Positions 1 through 7,351 of a DNA stretch of 10,045 nt are shown piece by piece (position 1 is the first letter of the stretch; every line of letters begins with the position of its first letter). The position numbers and the translations under genes are program-made. Origin of the DNA: Methylovulum sp. GTDB taxonomy: Bacteria; Pseudomonadota; Gammaproteobacteria; Methylococcales; Methylomonadaceae. A model generated the notes under the pieces. It did no database searches. It was not told the origin of the DNA and saw only the letters and a list, made by a program, of their open reading frames with translations. Location of the stretch: NCBI GenBank assembly GCA_004299465.1, contig SCST01000474.1, positions 1 to 10,045 of the forward strand, in the 5' to 3' direction.

Positions 1-170
1 ATTATCACGTTTGTCGGGTAATTTTTTGATTTCATTTATAAACTTTTTTCTTTTTTTGCTTAGATCAGCTTCATTTATGACAAGAGTTGCGGACATTTTT
101 CACTTATTGGGGGTACTGGTAATTTTTCAATATTATGCCAGTTGTCAATACATTTTTTATGAGAAAGCCG

Positions 171-346
171 TGCCATACGCATCAAGCTAAGGGAGAAAGC
201 CTATATATCAGTGCATAACGTGTAAGCCAATTGATTGTTGTCCACGAAAAGCACGAAAGCCACGAAAATTTTATCTGATTTTTTTCGTGCTTTTCGTGCT
301 TTTCGTGCTTTTCGTGGACAAATTCCTTACCTTGATGCGTATAGCA
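171..346. repeat. MITE-like element with nested inverted repeats
   Basis: The outer ends, 171-192 and 325-346, are reverse complements with 2 mismatches over 22 bases; the inner 12 bases (175-186 and 331-342) are perfect. Inside, 238-258 and 301-321 form a second perfect 21-bp inverted repeat. The element is about 176 bp, has no coding capacity and is AT-rich, which fits a non-autonomous transposable element or a REP-like dispersed repeat. The spacing is asymmetric: about 45 bases separate outer and inner repeats on the left but only 3 on the right, so one repeat may be nested in another. I see no clear target-site duplication. Mobility is inferred from structure alone. Confidence 0.6.
242..317. 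repeat. Inverted tandem 9-bp repeat (CCACGAAAA / TTTTCGTGC)
   Basis: Three tandem 9-bp units of the type (c/g)CACGAAA(a/g) occupy 242-268, and four units of the complementary type TTTTCGTG(c/g) occupy 282-317, with a short AT-rich centre (269-281). The arms can pair as a long hairpin in several registers because the units are interchangeable. Unequal copy number (3 against 4) fits slippage or unequal exchange. On the reverse strand the repeat reads as a His-Glu-Lys reiteration, a pattern that generates spurious short proteins in annotation. Confidence 0.8.
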
Positions 347-395
347 TAGACCCTGCATTGGGGCAAAATAGCAGTTTACATATAGATATAACAAT

Positions 396-414
396 GTTAA
401 GTTAACGCTGTTAA
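396..414. promoter_or_regulatory. Candidate TetR-family operator
   Basis: GTTAA occurs at 396-400 and again at 401-405. The stretch 402-414 reads TTAAC-GCT-GTTAA, a perfect 13-base palindrome with a 3-base centre. It lies 17 bases before the ATG of the TetR gene, where an autorepressor of this family commonly binds. A possible -35 hexamer (TTTACA, 375-380) lies just upstream, but I cannot find a good matching -10, so no promoter is called. Binding by the adjacent repressor is inference. Confidence 0.35.
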
Positions 415-431
415 TTTATAAACCATTCCCT

Positions 432-1073
432 ATGCCTCCAAAAATCAAATCAGAACAAGACCGCGAACAACTGCGCATTATTATCCTCGATGCCGCCCGT
501 ACCTTATTTGTCGAACGCGGCATCGAATCGGTGTCGATGCGGGAGATTGCCAGGCAAATCGGATATTCCGCCACGACTTTGTATAACTACTTCACGGATA
601 AGGATGCCTTGCTGCAAGCCCTGTGTGATGCGGATTTTTTGGCGCTGGCAACAGGGGTACGCGAAATTATGCAAATCCCTGACCCTATCCAACGCATTCA
701 GGCCTTGTGTCAAGGTTATTACCAGTTCGCGTTGCAGCATCCCGGCCATTACCGTTTTATGTTCATGACCCCGCGTGCGCCTTGCAATATGGACATCACC
801 CGTATCGAACAAGGCAACACCGAACAGGATGCTTACGCCCAACTGCAAGTGGTTGTGCAAGCTGCATTTGATGCAGAGCTGTTCAGGGAGGACTTGCACG
901 ACAGCGAAATGATTGCCCAAACTTTGTGGGCTGGGGTGCATGGCGTTTGTTCGCTAGAGATTGCATTGGGCAATGAAACCTGGATGCAATGGGTCGCTAT
1001 CGAGGCCCGGATCCATTTAATGCAGGACGCGCTGTTGCGCGGCTTGCTCCGCCAACCTGACAGGATGATTTGA
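432..1073 (+). CDS. TetR/AcrR-family transcriptional repressor of the efflux operon
   Basis: A 213-residue protein, the usual length for TetR regulators. The N-terminal DNA-binding domain covers about residues 12-60: a first helix (ILDAARTLFVERG), then the helix-turn-helix at about 34-53 (SMREIARQIGYSATTLYNYF) and the typical FTDKDALLQAL that follows it. The C-terminal part contains LWAGVHG (165-171), matching the WHG-type TetR ligand-binding domain. The ligand is unknown but is likely a pump substrate or metabolite. The gene is followed one base after its stop by the membrane-fusion gene, so it probably lies in the same transcript and represses its own operon. No good Shine-Dalgarno sequence precedes the ATG at 432; no better upstream start is open, so translation may begin on a near-leaderless mRNA. 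Family call is firm; target is inferred from position. Confidence 0.93.
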   Translation: MPPKIKSEQDREQLRIIILDAARTLFVERGIESVSMREIARQIGYSATTLYNYFTDKDALLQALCDADFLALATGVREIMQIPDPIQRIQALCQGYYQFALQHPGHYRFMFMTPRAPCNMDITRIEQGNTEQDAYAQLQVVVQAAFDAELFREDLHDSEMIAQTLWAGVHGVCSLEIALGNETWMQWVAIEARIHLMQDALLRGLLRQPDRMI

Positions 1074-1074
1074 T

Positions 1075-2151
1075 ATGCGGCACGTACTCTTTGGTTTACT
1101 GGCGCTACCGCTCCTGGCGGCTTGCGACAAACCCATGGAAGCCTCACCACCCCCGCGTCCCGCCTTGGTCATGACCGTCACGGACCACCCCACTGAGGCG
1201 GCAATGAGCTTGGTCGGCAGGGTGCAGCCCCGTTATGAATCGGCGCAAGGTTTCCGCATTACCGGAAAGATTATCGAGCGGCGCGTGGACATGGGCGCGA
1301 AGGTGACGGAAAACCAGGTCATCGCACAGCTGGATGCTACCGATAGCCAACTGGATGCGGCGGCGGCTTCGGCGGAAGTGGCTTCGGCGCAAGCCAGTCA
1401 TGCGCTGGCGGTGGCGGAAGTCACCAGACAGCGGCAGTTGTTTGCAAAAAAATTCATCTCTGCTTCGGCCCTGGATATTCACGAAGCGGAGCTGAAAGCC
1501 TCCAGCTCGCGGTTAGCGAAAGCCAAGGCACAAGCCAATATTTCCGGCAACCAAACCCAATACACGACATTAAGGGCAGGCCGCGACGGCGTGGTCAGTT
1601 TTATCCAGGCCGAGCCCGGGCAAGTGGTGGCAGCGGGCGACATCGTTGTCAAGATTGCCGACACGCGGACCGTTGATGTGCTGGTCGCCGTGCCGGAATC
1701 GCGCATGGGGGAAGTCAAACTGCAGGCGCCTGTTTATTTAAAAATGTGGGCAGATCAGCAAAAACTCTACACGGGCGTCGTGCGCGAAATCGCCCCTGAA
1801 GCGGACACGGCGACGCGCACGTTTAATGTCCGCATCACGCTGCACAATGCCGACGCCGCCGTCAGATTCGGCATGACCGCCGGCGTGAAATTCGCAGCCC
1901 CAAACGCGGCAAATCCAGGCGACTTACTCATTCCTAGCCGGGCCTTGACCGCCAACAACGGCAAAAGCCAGGTTTGGGTGATTGCTGCTGACAATCACAC
2001 CCACGCGCGTGACGTTGAAACGGGCGAGTTTCGGGAAGACGGCGTGGTTATCCGTAGCGGCTTAAGCGCAGGTGAGACGATTGTCATCGCGGGTGTGCAT
2101 ACTATCACGGAAAACCAATGGGTCCGCCCAGTGCTGGAGGCACAGCCATGA
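1075..2151 (+). CDS. RND efflux periplasmic adaptor (membrane-fusion) lipoprotein
   Basis: A 358-residue HlyD/AcrA-type adaptor that links an inner-membrane RND pump to an outer-membrane channel. The signal sequence ends in a lipobox (LAAC, Cys17), followed by Asp18; Asp at +2 is the classic Lol-avoidance signal, so the protein should stay anchored in the inner membrane. The lipoyl-like half-motifs are at about 58-90 and 166-196, flanking an Ala/Gln-rich alpha-helical hairpin (about 92-157) that would contact the channel. The beta-barrel follows (about 200-275) with the conserved TATRTFNVRI (245-254), then a membrane-proximal domain to the C-terminus. The start at 1075 lies one base after the TetR stop, with an AGGA about 9 bases upstream. 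Its stop overlaps the pump start as ATGA, implying translational coupling. Substrate cannot be told from this protein. Confidence 0.93.
   Translation: MRHVLFGLLALPLLAACDKPMEASPPPRPALVMTVTDHPTEAAMSLVGRVQPRYESAQGFRITGKIIERRVDMGAKVTENQVIAQLDATDSQLDAAAASAEVASAQASHALAVAEVTRQRQLFAKKFISASALDIHEAELKASSSRLAKAKAQANISGNQTQYTTLRAGRDGVVSFIQAEPGQVVAAGDIVVKIADTRTVDVLVAVPESRMGEVKLQAPVYLKMWADQQKLYTGVVREIAPEADTATRTFNVRITLHNADAAVRFGMTAGVKFAAPNAANPGDLLIPSRALTANNGKSQVWVIAADNHTHARDVETGEFREDGVVIRSGLSAGETIVIAGVHTITENQWVRPVLEAQP
2136..2140 (+). promoter_or_regulatory. Ribosome binding site of the RND pump gene
   Basis: GGAGG lies 7 bases before the ATG at 2148. It decides the start: an upstream in-frame ATG at 2118 would add ten residues but has no comparable site and would overlap the adaptor gene by 34 bases instead of 4. 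Confidence 0.7.
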
Positions 2152-5100
2152 TCCAGATACCCGAAGCCGGACAAGCCGCTGCTAAAGCCGGATTTAACCT
2201 GACCGATTGGGCCTTAAGGCAGCAAACCCTCGTCTTGTATCTGGTGTTGGTGCTGACGCTGGCGGGCCTGTTTTCCTACACCAAACTGGGGCAATCGGAA
2301 GACCCGCCCTTCACCTTTAAAGTGATGCTGGTGCATGCCACCTGGCCTGGGTCCAGCGCGGAGGAAATGGCGGAACAAGTCACCGATAAACTGGAAAAGA
2401 AAATCCAGGAAATCGCCCATCTGGACAATGTCCGTAGCTTTTCGCGGCCAGGGGAAACGATGGTGTTCATCACTATTAAAGATGACACCATGTCTGACGT
2501 GATTCCAGAACTCTGGTACCAAGTGCGGAAAAAAATCGGCGACATCCGCCACACCTTGCCGCAACAACTGGAAAGCCTGACCTTTAACGACGAATTCAGC
2601 GATGTTTACGGCAGCCTATACGCGCTCACAGGCGATGGCTTTGATTACGCGGCCTTGAAAAAACACGCCGAACAAATCCGCACCGAATTACTGAAAGTGA
2701 AAAACGTCGCCAAAGTGGAGTTTTTCGGCGAACAAAAACAGCGGTTATTTATTGACATTGACAATGCCAAAGTAGTGACGCTGGGCATCAGCACGCCGGA
2801 ATTGATCCAGACATTGCAAAATCAAAACACCGTAGTGCGCGGCGGCACATACGAATCCGCCGACGAGCGCATCCGCATCGCCGTGTCAGGCCGTTACCAA
2901 AAATTGGACGATTTGCGCGAGTTGCGCTTGCGGGCGCATGGGCAGGATTTTCGTTTGGGCGATGTCGCCAAAATTTATCGCGGTTATGAAGACCCTCCGC
3001 ATGACAAAATCCATTATCAGGGCAAAGAAACCTTGCTGTTAGGCGTGAGCATGACCGAAGGCGGTGATGTGATCGAGTTGGGCCACAATCTCGATGCCGC
3101 CATCAGCCACATCAAAGAAAATTTATTGGTGGGTTTGGAGCTGGATACCGTCACTTCGCAACCGCATATCGTCGCGCATTCGGTCAATGATTTTGTGCAA
3201 TCGCTGGTGGAAGCCTTGGTTATTGTGTTGGGGGTCAGCTTGCTGTCATTGGGCTGGCGTAGCGGTATTGTCGTGGCCATCACTATTCCGGTGGTATTGG
3301 CGACGACCTTTGTATTCATGCAGCATTTTAATATTGGCCTGCATAAAATCTCGCTGGGTGCGTTGATTCTAGCTCTCGGCTTGTTAGTGGACGATGCCAT
3401 TATCGCCGTGGAAATGATGTCGGCGAAAATGGAACAAGGTTGGGATAGATTAAAAGCCGCGTCCTTCGCCTACACCTCCACCGCCATGCCGATGCTGACG
3501 GGTACGTTAGTGACAGTCGCGGGCTTTTTGCCGATTGCCACCGCCGCCTCGTCCACGGGTGAATACACGCGCTCTATTTTTCAGGTGACGGCGATTGCTT
3601 TATTGGTATCGTGGTTTGCAGCGGTGATTTTTGTCCCCTACTTGGGCTATCACTTGTTACCGGATTACGGGCAAGCCCCGCAACCGTCAAAACTGGGTCG
3701 CTGGTTCCGGTCGCTGTTCAAGATCGAAGCCAAAGCGGCGGAGATTCACCATCACGATATTTACAGCTCAAGCTTTTACCGGGCTTTCCGCAAAGTCGTC
3801 ACCGCTTGCGTGCGTTACCGCAAGACGGTGATTGCGATTACTTTGGCCTTGTTTGTGCTGGCGATAATCGGCTTCGGCAAAGTCCAGCAACAATTTTTCC
3901 CAGACTCCACCCGTTTGGAATTAATCGTCGATTTGCGCCTGACCGAAGGCGCATCTTATGCCGCCACCGAAACCGAGACCAAAAAGCTGGAACAGTGGTT
4001 ACTGGATTGGAATGCCAAGCACCACGGCATCGACAACTTTGTCGCCTACATCGGCAACGGTGCGCCGCGATTTTATCTGCCCTTGGACATCCAATTGGCG
4101 CATCGCGGTTTTGGGCAATTGGTGATTTTGAGCAAAACCCTGACGGATCGCGAAGCGTTGCGGAAAGACTTACTGACTTTGTTCGACAATGACTTTCCGG
4201 CCTTACGCGCCTCGGTGTTGCGTTTGGAAAACGGCCCTCCGGTCGGTTTTCCGGTGCAGTTCCGCGTCAACGGTAGCGATATTGGCCAAATCCGCACCGT
4301 CGCCCATCAAATCGCCGACATCATGCGCGGTAATAGCAACCTGAGCAACGTCCAGCTGAGTTGGGACGAGCCTAGCAAAGTGGTAAAAGTCAGCGTCGAC
4401 CAAGCGAAAGCGCGGCTGCTCGGTATCAGTTCGATCGATATAGCCACGGTGTTGAACGGCGGCATCCAAGAGCTGTATATCACCGAATTCCGCGAAGGTA
4501 TCGAGCGCATAGACTTGGTCGCCCGCGGCCCTGCCGAGCAACGCCGCCGCTTGTCGCATTTGCCGGATTTGATGATTAATACGCAAACAGGCGCAGGCGT
4601 GCCGTTGGCGCAAATCGCCACCATTAGCTACGAATTTGAAGAAGGCGTGATCTGGCGGCGCGACCGCATCCCATCGATTATTGTGCGCGGAAATTTGAAC
4701 GGCAATGTCCAGGCGCCGTTGGTGTCAGAGCAAGTCGAAGAAAAAATGGCTGATTTGAAAAGCCGCCTACCGCTAGGCGTGGAGATTGAAACGGGCGGCG
4801 CGGTGGAAGAATCGGCCAAAGGCGGCGCATCGGTCGCGGCAGGTTTTCCGCTGTTTTTGATCGTGGTGTTGACCGTGCTGATGATCCAATTGCAAAGTTT
4901 TTCGCGGGTGGTGCTGGTGTTTCTGACCGCACCGTTGGGTTTGATCGGCGTGACTATCGCTTTGTTACTGTTTGATAAACCCTTCGGCTTTGTCGCCATG
5001 CTCGGCACGATTGCCCTGTCCGGCATGATTATGCGTAACTCGGTGATTTTGGTTGATCAAATCGACCAGGACCGGGCGGGCGGCATAGCCCCTTGGCAAG

Positions 5101-5315
5101 CCGTGGTGGAATCGACCATCCGTCGCTTCCGGCCCATCGTGTTGACGGCGGCGGCAGCGATCCTGGCGATGATACCGCTCACCCGTAGCGTCTTCTTCGG
5201 GCCGATGGCGGTGGCGATTATGGGCGGTTTGGCCGTGGCAACCTTGTTGACTGTGTTGTTCTTGCCCGCTTTGTATGCGGCTTGGTTTCGGGTGGAAATG
5301 CCGAAAACCTTGTAG
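2148..5315 (+). CDS. RND-family multidrug efflux pump, inner-membrane permease
   Basis: A 1055-residue proton-driven exporter of the HAE1/AcrB superfamily, of normal length. TM1 is at about 28-46, followed by the large periplasmic loop with LGQSEDPPFTFK and WPGSSAEEMAEQVTDKLEKKIQE, which resembles the TriC-like branch more than AcrB itself. TM2-TM6 lie at about 350-510. TM4 carries the proton-relay pair Asp415-Asp416 (LLVDDAIIAVE), equivalent to AcrB Asp407/408. A second duplicated half follows: TM7 near 560, a second porter loop with RLELIVDLRLTEGASYAAT, and TM8-TM12 from about 900. In TM10 the motif reads GMIMRNSVILVDQI, with Arg963 where AcrB has the relay Lys940. The cytoplasmic linker after TM6 contains a His-rich HHHD (534-537). 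The ATG overlaps the adaptor stop by 4 bases. Family is certain; the substrate is not determinable. Confidence 0.95.
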   Translation: MIQIPEAGQAAAKAGFNLTDWALRQQTLVLYLVLVLTLAGLFSYTKLGQSEDPPFTFKVMLVHATWPGSSAEEMAEQVTDKLEKKIQEIAHLDNVRSFSRPGETMVFITIKDDTMSDVIPELWYQVRKKIGDIRHTLPQQLESLTFNDEFSDVYGSLYALTGDGFDYAALKKHAEQIRTELLKVKNVAKVEFFGEQKQRLFIDIDNAKVVTLGISTPELIQTLQNQNTVVRGGTYESADERIRIAVSGRYQKLDDLRELRLRAHGQDFRLGDVAKIYRGYEDPPHDKIHYQGKETLLLGVSMTEGGDVIELGHNLDAAISHIKENLLVGLELDTVTSQPHIVAHSVNDFVQSLVEALVIVLGVSLLSLGWRSGIVVAITIPVVLATTFVFMQHFNIGLHKISLGALILALGLLVDDAIIAVEMMSAKMEQGWDRLKAASFAYTSTAMPMLTGTLVTVAGFLPIATAASSTGEYTRSIFQVTAIALLVSWFAAVIFVPYLGYHLLPDYGQAPQPSKLGRWFRSLFKIEAKAAEIHHHDIYSSSFYRAFRKVVTACVRYRKTVIAITLALFVLAIIGFGKVQQQFFPDSTRLELIVDLRLTEGASYAATETETKKLEQWLLDWNAKHHGIDNFVAYIGNGAPRFYLPLDIQLAHRGFGQLVILSKTLTDREALRKDLLTLFDNDFPALRASVLRLENGPPVGFPVQFRVNGSDIGQIRTVAHQIADIMRGNSNLSNVQLSWDEPSKVVKVSVDQAKARLLGISSIDIATVLNGGIQELYITEFREGIERIDLVARGPAEQRRRLSHLPDLMINTQTGAGVPLAQIATISYEFEEGVIWRRDRIPSIIVRGNLNGNVQAPLVSEQVEEKMADLKSRLPLGVEIETGGAVEESAKGGASVAAGFPLFLIVVLTVLMIQLQSFSRVVLVFLTAPLGLIGVTIALLLFDKPFGFVAMLGTIALSGMIMRNSVILVDQIDQDRAGGIAPWQAVVESTIRRFRPIVLTAAAAILAMIPLTRSVFFGPMAVAIMGGLAVATLLTVLFLPALYAAWFRVEMPKTL

Positions 5316-5383
5316 CTTAAACAAACGATAAAGCCGTTTAAAGCCCGCCGCAAATCCCGGCAGGAAAACATAAAAACCTACTT

Positions 5384-5549
5384 AGGTAACTCGCAAAAAA
5401 TAATCCCCCCGACCGCATAGTTCCCACACTCCAGCGTGGGAACTCATCCAGCAACGCTCCAGCGTTGCGTGACGCTGGAGCGTCACGGCGGCATTCCCAC
5501 GCGGAGCGTGGGAACGATGTTGTGAGAGGTTATTTTTTGCGAGTTACCT
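5384..5549. repeat. MITE-like element with 20-bp terminal inverted repeats
   Basis: Bases 5384-5403 and 5530-5549 are perfect 20-base reverse complements (starting AGGTAACTCGC and ending in an A-rich TAA). They enclose 126 bases that contain four consecutive hairpins (separate entry) and no reading frame. Total length is 166 bp, close to the element at 171-346, though the sequences differ. Perfect termini, small size and no coding capacity fit a MITE or a REP-type cassette. It sits between the pump and the outer-membrane channel genes. No obvious target-site duplication is seen. Mobility is inferred from structure. Confidence 0.65.
5420..5514. repeat. Array of four palindromic hairpins with CGCTCC/GGAGCG cores
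   Basis: Four palindromes follow each other. The first (5420-5443) has arms GTTCCCAC and GTGGGAAC, with one mismatch deeper in the stem. The second (5451-5468) is GCAACGCT-CC-AGCGTTGC, perfect. The third (5469-5486) is GTGACGCT-GG-AGCGTCAC, perfect and directly abutting the second. The fourth (5494-5514) is TTCCCACGC-GGA-GCGTGGGAA, perfect. The first and fourth share the arm sequence TTCCCAC, and the second and third share ACGCT, so they look like diverged copies of one palindromic unit. In RNA they would be strong stem-loops able to attenuate or terminate transcription past the pump gene or protect its 3' end; that role is inference. Confidence 0.75.
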
Positions 5550-5632
5550 TATATCGTAACTAACGCTCCCTAGGTTTATCCAAGCCCAGCGTAGCCGACA
5601 ACATCCATTTGTTTGTGAAAGGTTTACCGATT

Positions 5633-6979
5633 ATGCACCCAAGCATTTTGCTCATTACCGCATTGCTCGCCACAACCGCCATTTGGGTCGCCCCTGCGGA
5701 TGCCGACGACAAACCCCAATCACTATTGGACATTTACAACCAGGCCCTGGCCCACGACCCGACCTTAGCCTCGGCCTTAAGCGCAAATAAGGCGGCACAA
5801 GAGCTGATCGAACAGGCCAAAGCCTTGTACCGCCCCATCGTCAGTTTCAGTGCCGGAGCGAATGCCACACAGGCCGATGTGCGTTATAAAGGCACGGGCG
5901 TACCATTCCCTAACGGTGTGCGTTCGTATGAAGGCTACCAATACGGCGTGGAAGCCCGGCAACCCTTGTTCCGCAAACAAAACTGGGTGCAAATGGAGCA
6001 ACTGCATACCCAGGTCAGCCAAGCCGACAAGCAGTTGCACTTGGCCTTGCAAAACCTGATGCTCCGTACCGCTCAAAGCTATTTTGATTGCCTGATCGCG
6101 CAAGACAGGCTCGACTTAATAACCGCACAAAAAGCCGCCATCTTGAGCCAGTTAGAGCAAGCAAAAGCCAACTTCGATGTCGGCAGCGCGACCATTACCG
6201 ATGCCAATGAAGCCCAGGCACGGTTCGATTTGGTTATCGCCCAGGAAATCGCCGCGCAAAATACCTTTGAAATCACTAAACGCAGCTTGCAGGCAATCAC
6301 CGGCGAACCACCCCGCCAGTTGGCTAAAGTAAAAGCCGACTTGAAACCCCATGCATTGGCGCAAAACATGGACCAGTGGCTTAAAGTCGCGGCCGACAGC
6401 AATTTAAGCATCCAGATCCAACAGGATATGGCAACGTTATCGGGTCAGGAAATCGAACGGAATCAGGCGGAACATTTGCCCACCTTGGACGCAGTCGCCA
6501 GCTACACCGAAGCCTCCGCCAACGGCAGTAACTTTGGCTTCGGCAGCGACATCAACACCGGAACGATTGGCGTGCAGTTGCAAGTGCCGCTGTATCAAGG
6601 CGGAGCGGCCAGCTCGCGTGTCCGTCAAGCGGTGTTGAACAAGCAAAAAGCCCTGGATGATGTGGAAATCGCCCGCCGCCAGACCGAACTGGACACGCAA
6701 ACCGCCTATCTGAACCTGAGCTCCAGCATCGCCCAAGTCAAAGCCTACGAACAAGCCCTAAGCAGCAGCCAAAGTCAATTGGATTCGACCCAAACAGGTT
6801 ACGATGTCGGCATACGCACCAGTGTGGACGTGCTAAATGCCCAGCAACAACTGTTTGCCGCCAAACGCGACTTATTGGCAGCCCGCTATCAGTATTTGCT
6901 GGGCATTATCCGTTTGAAAGCGGCGGTAGGGGTGATTAGTGACAGCGATTTGGCGGATATTAACCGGCAATTGGGGTAG
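5633..6979 (+). CDS. TolC-family outer-membrane efflux channel
   Basis: A 448-residue outer-membrane factor that would form the trimeric exit duct of the tripartite pump. A signal peptide occupies residues 1-24, ending ADA before DDKP. Two OEP repeats follow (about 30-225 and 245-435), Ala/Gln-rich and helical. Both carry the TolC-type landmark at equivalent places: VGSATITDANEAQARFDL in the first repeat, VGIRTSVDVLNAQQQLFAAK in the second, the latter continuing to a TolC-like RYQYLLGIIRLKAAVG end. The ATG at 5633 is chosen because AAAGG lies about 10 bases upstream and the protein then opens with its signal sequence; a TTG at 5609 would add eight residues including a Lys. It follows the pump gene after 317 bases that contain a MITE-like element, so it may be co-transcribed or have its own promoter. 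Confidence 0.93.
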   Translation: MHPSILLITALLATTAIWVAPADADDKPQSLLDIYNQALAHDPTLASALSANKAAQELIEQAKALYRPIVSFSAGANATQADVRYKGTGVPFPNGVRSYEGYQYGVEARQPLFRKQNWVQMEQLHTQVSQADKQLHLALQNLMLRTAQSYFDCLIAQDRLDLITAQKAAILSQLEQAKANFDVGSATITDANEAQARFDLVIAQEIAAQNTFEITKRSLQAITGEPPRQLAKVKADLKPHALAQNMDQWLKVAADSNLSIQIQQDMATLSGQEIERNQAEHLPTLDAVASYTEASANGSNFGFGSDINTGTIGVQLQVPLYQGGAASSRVRQAVLNKQKALDDVEIARRQTELDTQTAYLNLSSSIAQVKAYEQALSSSQSQLDSTQTGYDVGIRTSVDVLNAQQQLFAAKRDLLAARYQYLLGIIRLKAAVGVISDSDLADINRQLG

Positions 6980-7275
6980 CGGTGCAAAATTTGTCAGTCT
7001 GCTCCAGTAAAAATATTTGCAACGGAACTTGCTTTAGGCAATAACTAAAAAATCATCGCCCAGCCCAGCAGGATGTCCGCTCGTGCCGAGTAGCGCTTAG
7101 GAATAAGCATGAAACAAGTTCGGCAATGGGTAACTATTCAGCCCCTTCAGGCAAGGAGCAATTCTATTGGGTAATTTCCATGCCCTTTACTAGAAAGTAT
7201 TAACACCGTTTGGCATCATCTTAGGCGGAAACAGGAATGGCTACTTTAAGCTCGTTTTTATTTCCAAGCTCAAAG

Positions 7276-7301
7276 TATTATTACAATAGTGTTATTATTA
7301 C
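7276..7301. promoter_or_regulatory. 9-bp direct repeat in the presumed ODP promoter region
   Basis: TATTATTAC occurs at 7276-7284 and 7293-7301, start-to-start 17 bases, in an AT-rich stretch about 50-75 bases before the ODP start codon. It could be a tandem regulator site or part of the promoter. It could also be chance in AT-rich DNA. Confidence 0.2.
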
Positions 7302-7342
7302 CCCAACAAATGAGTGGATTTTTTATTTCTTGGATTTTAGCC

Positions 7343-7348
7343 GGGGGA
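7343..7348 (+). promoter_or_regulatory. Ribosome binding site of the ODP gene
   Basis: A GGGGGA run sits 3 bases before the ATG at 7352, the only purine-rich ribosome-binding match nearby, though the spacing is short. It favours 7352 over the in-frame upstream candidates GTG 7289 and ATG 7310, which would add a hydrophobic stretch not typical of this family. Confidence 0.55.
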
Positions 7349-7351
7349 ATC

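Larger units (their letters stand above)
1..431. other. AT-rich non-coding region upstream of the efflux operon
   Basis: I find no credible gene here. The first 170 bases are AT-rich with long T runs and no ORF, RNA gene or recognisable promoter of note. Bases 171-346 hold a nested inverted-repeat element and bases about 370-431 the presumed control region of the TetR gene, both listed separately. A reverse-strand reading frame at 182-394 exists only because the 9-bp repeat encodes a His-Glu-Lys reiteration, and I treat it as spurious. The end of whatever gene lies to the left is not visible. Confidence 0.7.
6980..7351. other. Non-coding gap between the channel gene and the ODP gene
   Basis: No credible gene, tRNA or strong terminator is visible in these 372 bases. 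A small stem (TTGC/GCAA near 7030) is too weak to call as a terminator. The middle (about 7080-7200) looks like neither coding nor promoter sequence and could be a decayed insertion-sequence or gene remnant, but I cannot identify it. The last 100 bases turn AT-rich, as expected of the promoter region of the following gene. Confidence 0.6.

Noticed and set aside
238..321. CRISPR-like array
   Set aside because: The repeated units are 9 bp, directly adjacent and in opposite orientations; there are no spacers and no cas genes.
182..394. Reverse-strand 70-residue frame with a His-Glu-Lys reiteration
   Set aside because: It is the translation of the inverted 9-bp repeat and element ends; no ribosome binding site and no protein-like composition outside the repeat.
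504..941. 145-residue reverse frame opposite the TetR gene
   Set aside because: Antisense shadow of a gene with a clear helix-turn-helix and WHG-type domain.
3611..4192. 193-residue + strand frame inside the pump gene
   Set aside because: Out-of-frame shadow of the RND permease, which is continuous and intact through this stretch; no family resemblance.
5316..5343. Intrinsic terminator directly after the pump gene
   Set aside because: Only a weak AT-rich 6-bp stem (TTAAAC/GTTTAA) with a 13-base loop and no following T run; the stronger hairpins belong to the repeat element downstream.
6991..7019. Promoter (TTGTCA, 17 bases, TATTTG) after the channel gene
   Set aside because: The -10 matches consensus at only half its positions, and it is more than 300 bases from the next start codon.
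7289..7351. N-terminal extension of the ODP protein from GTG 7289
   Set aside because: It would add 21 mostly hydrophobic residues to a cytosolic family, while the ATG at 7352 has a GGGGGA just upstream and gives the expected family N-terminus.
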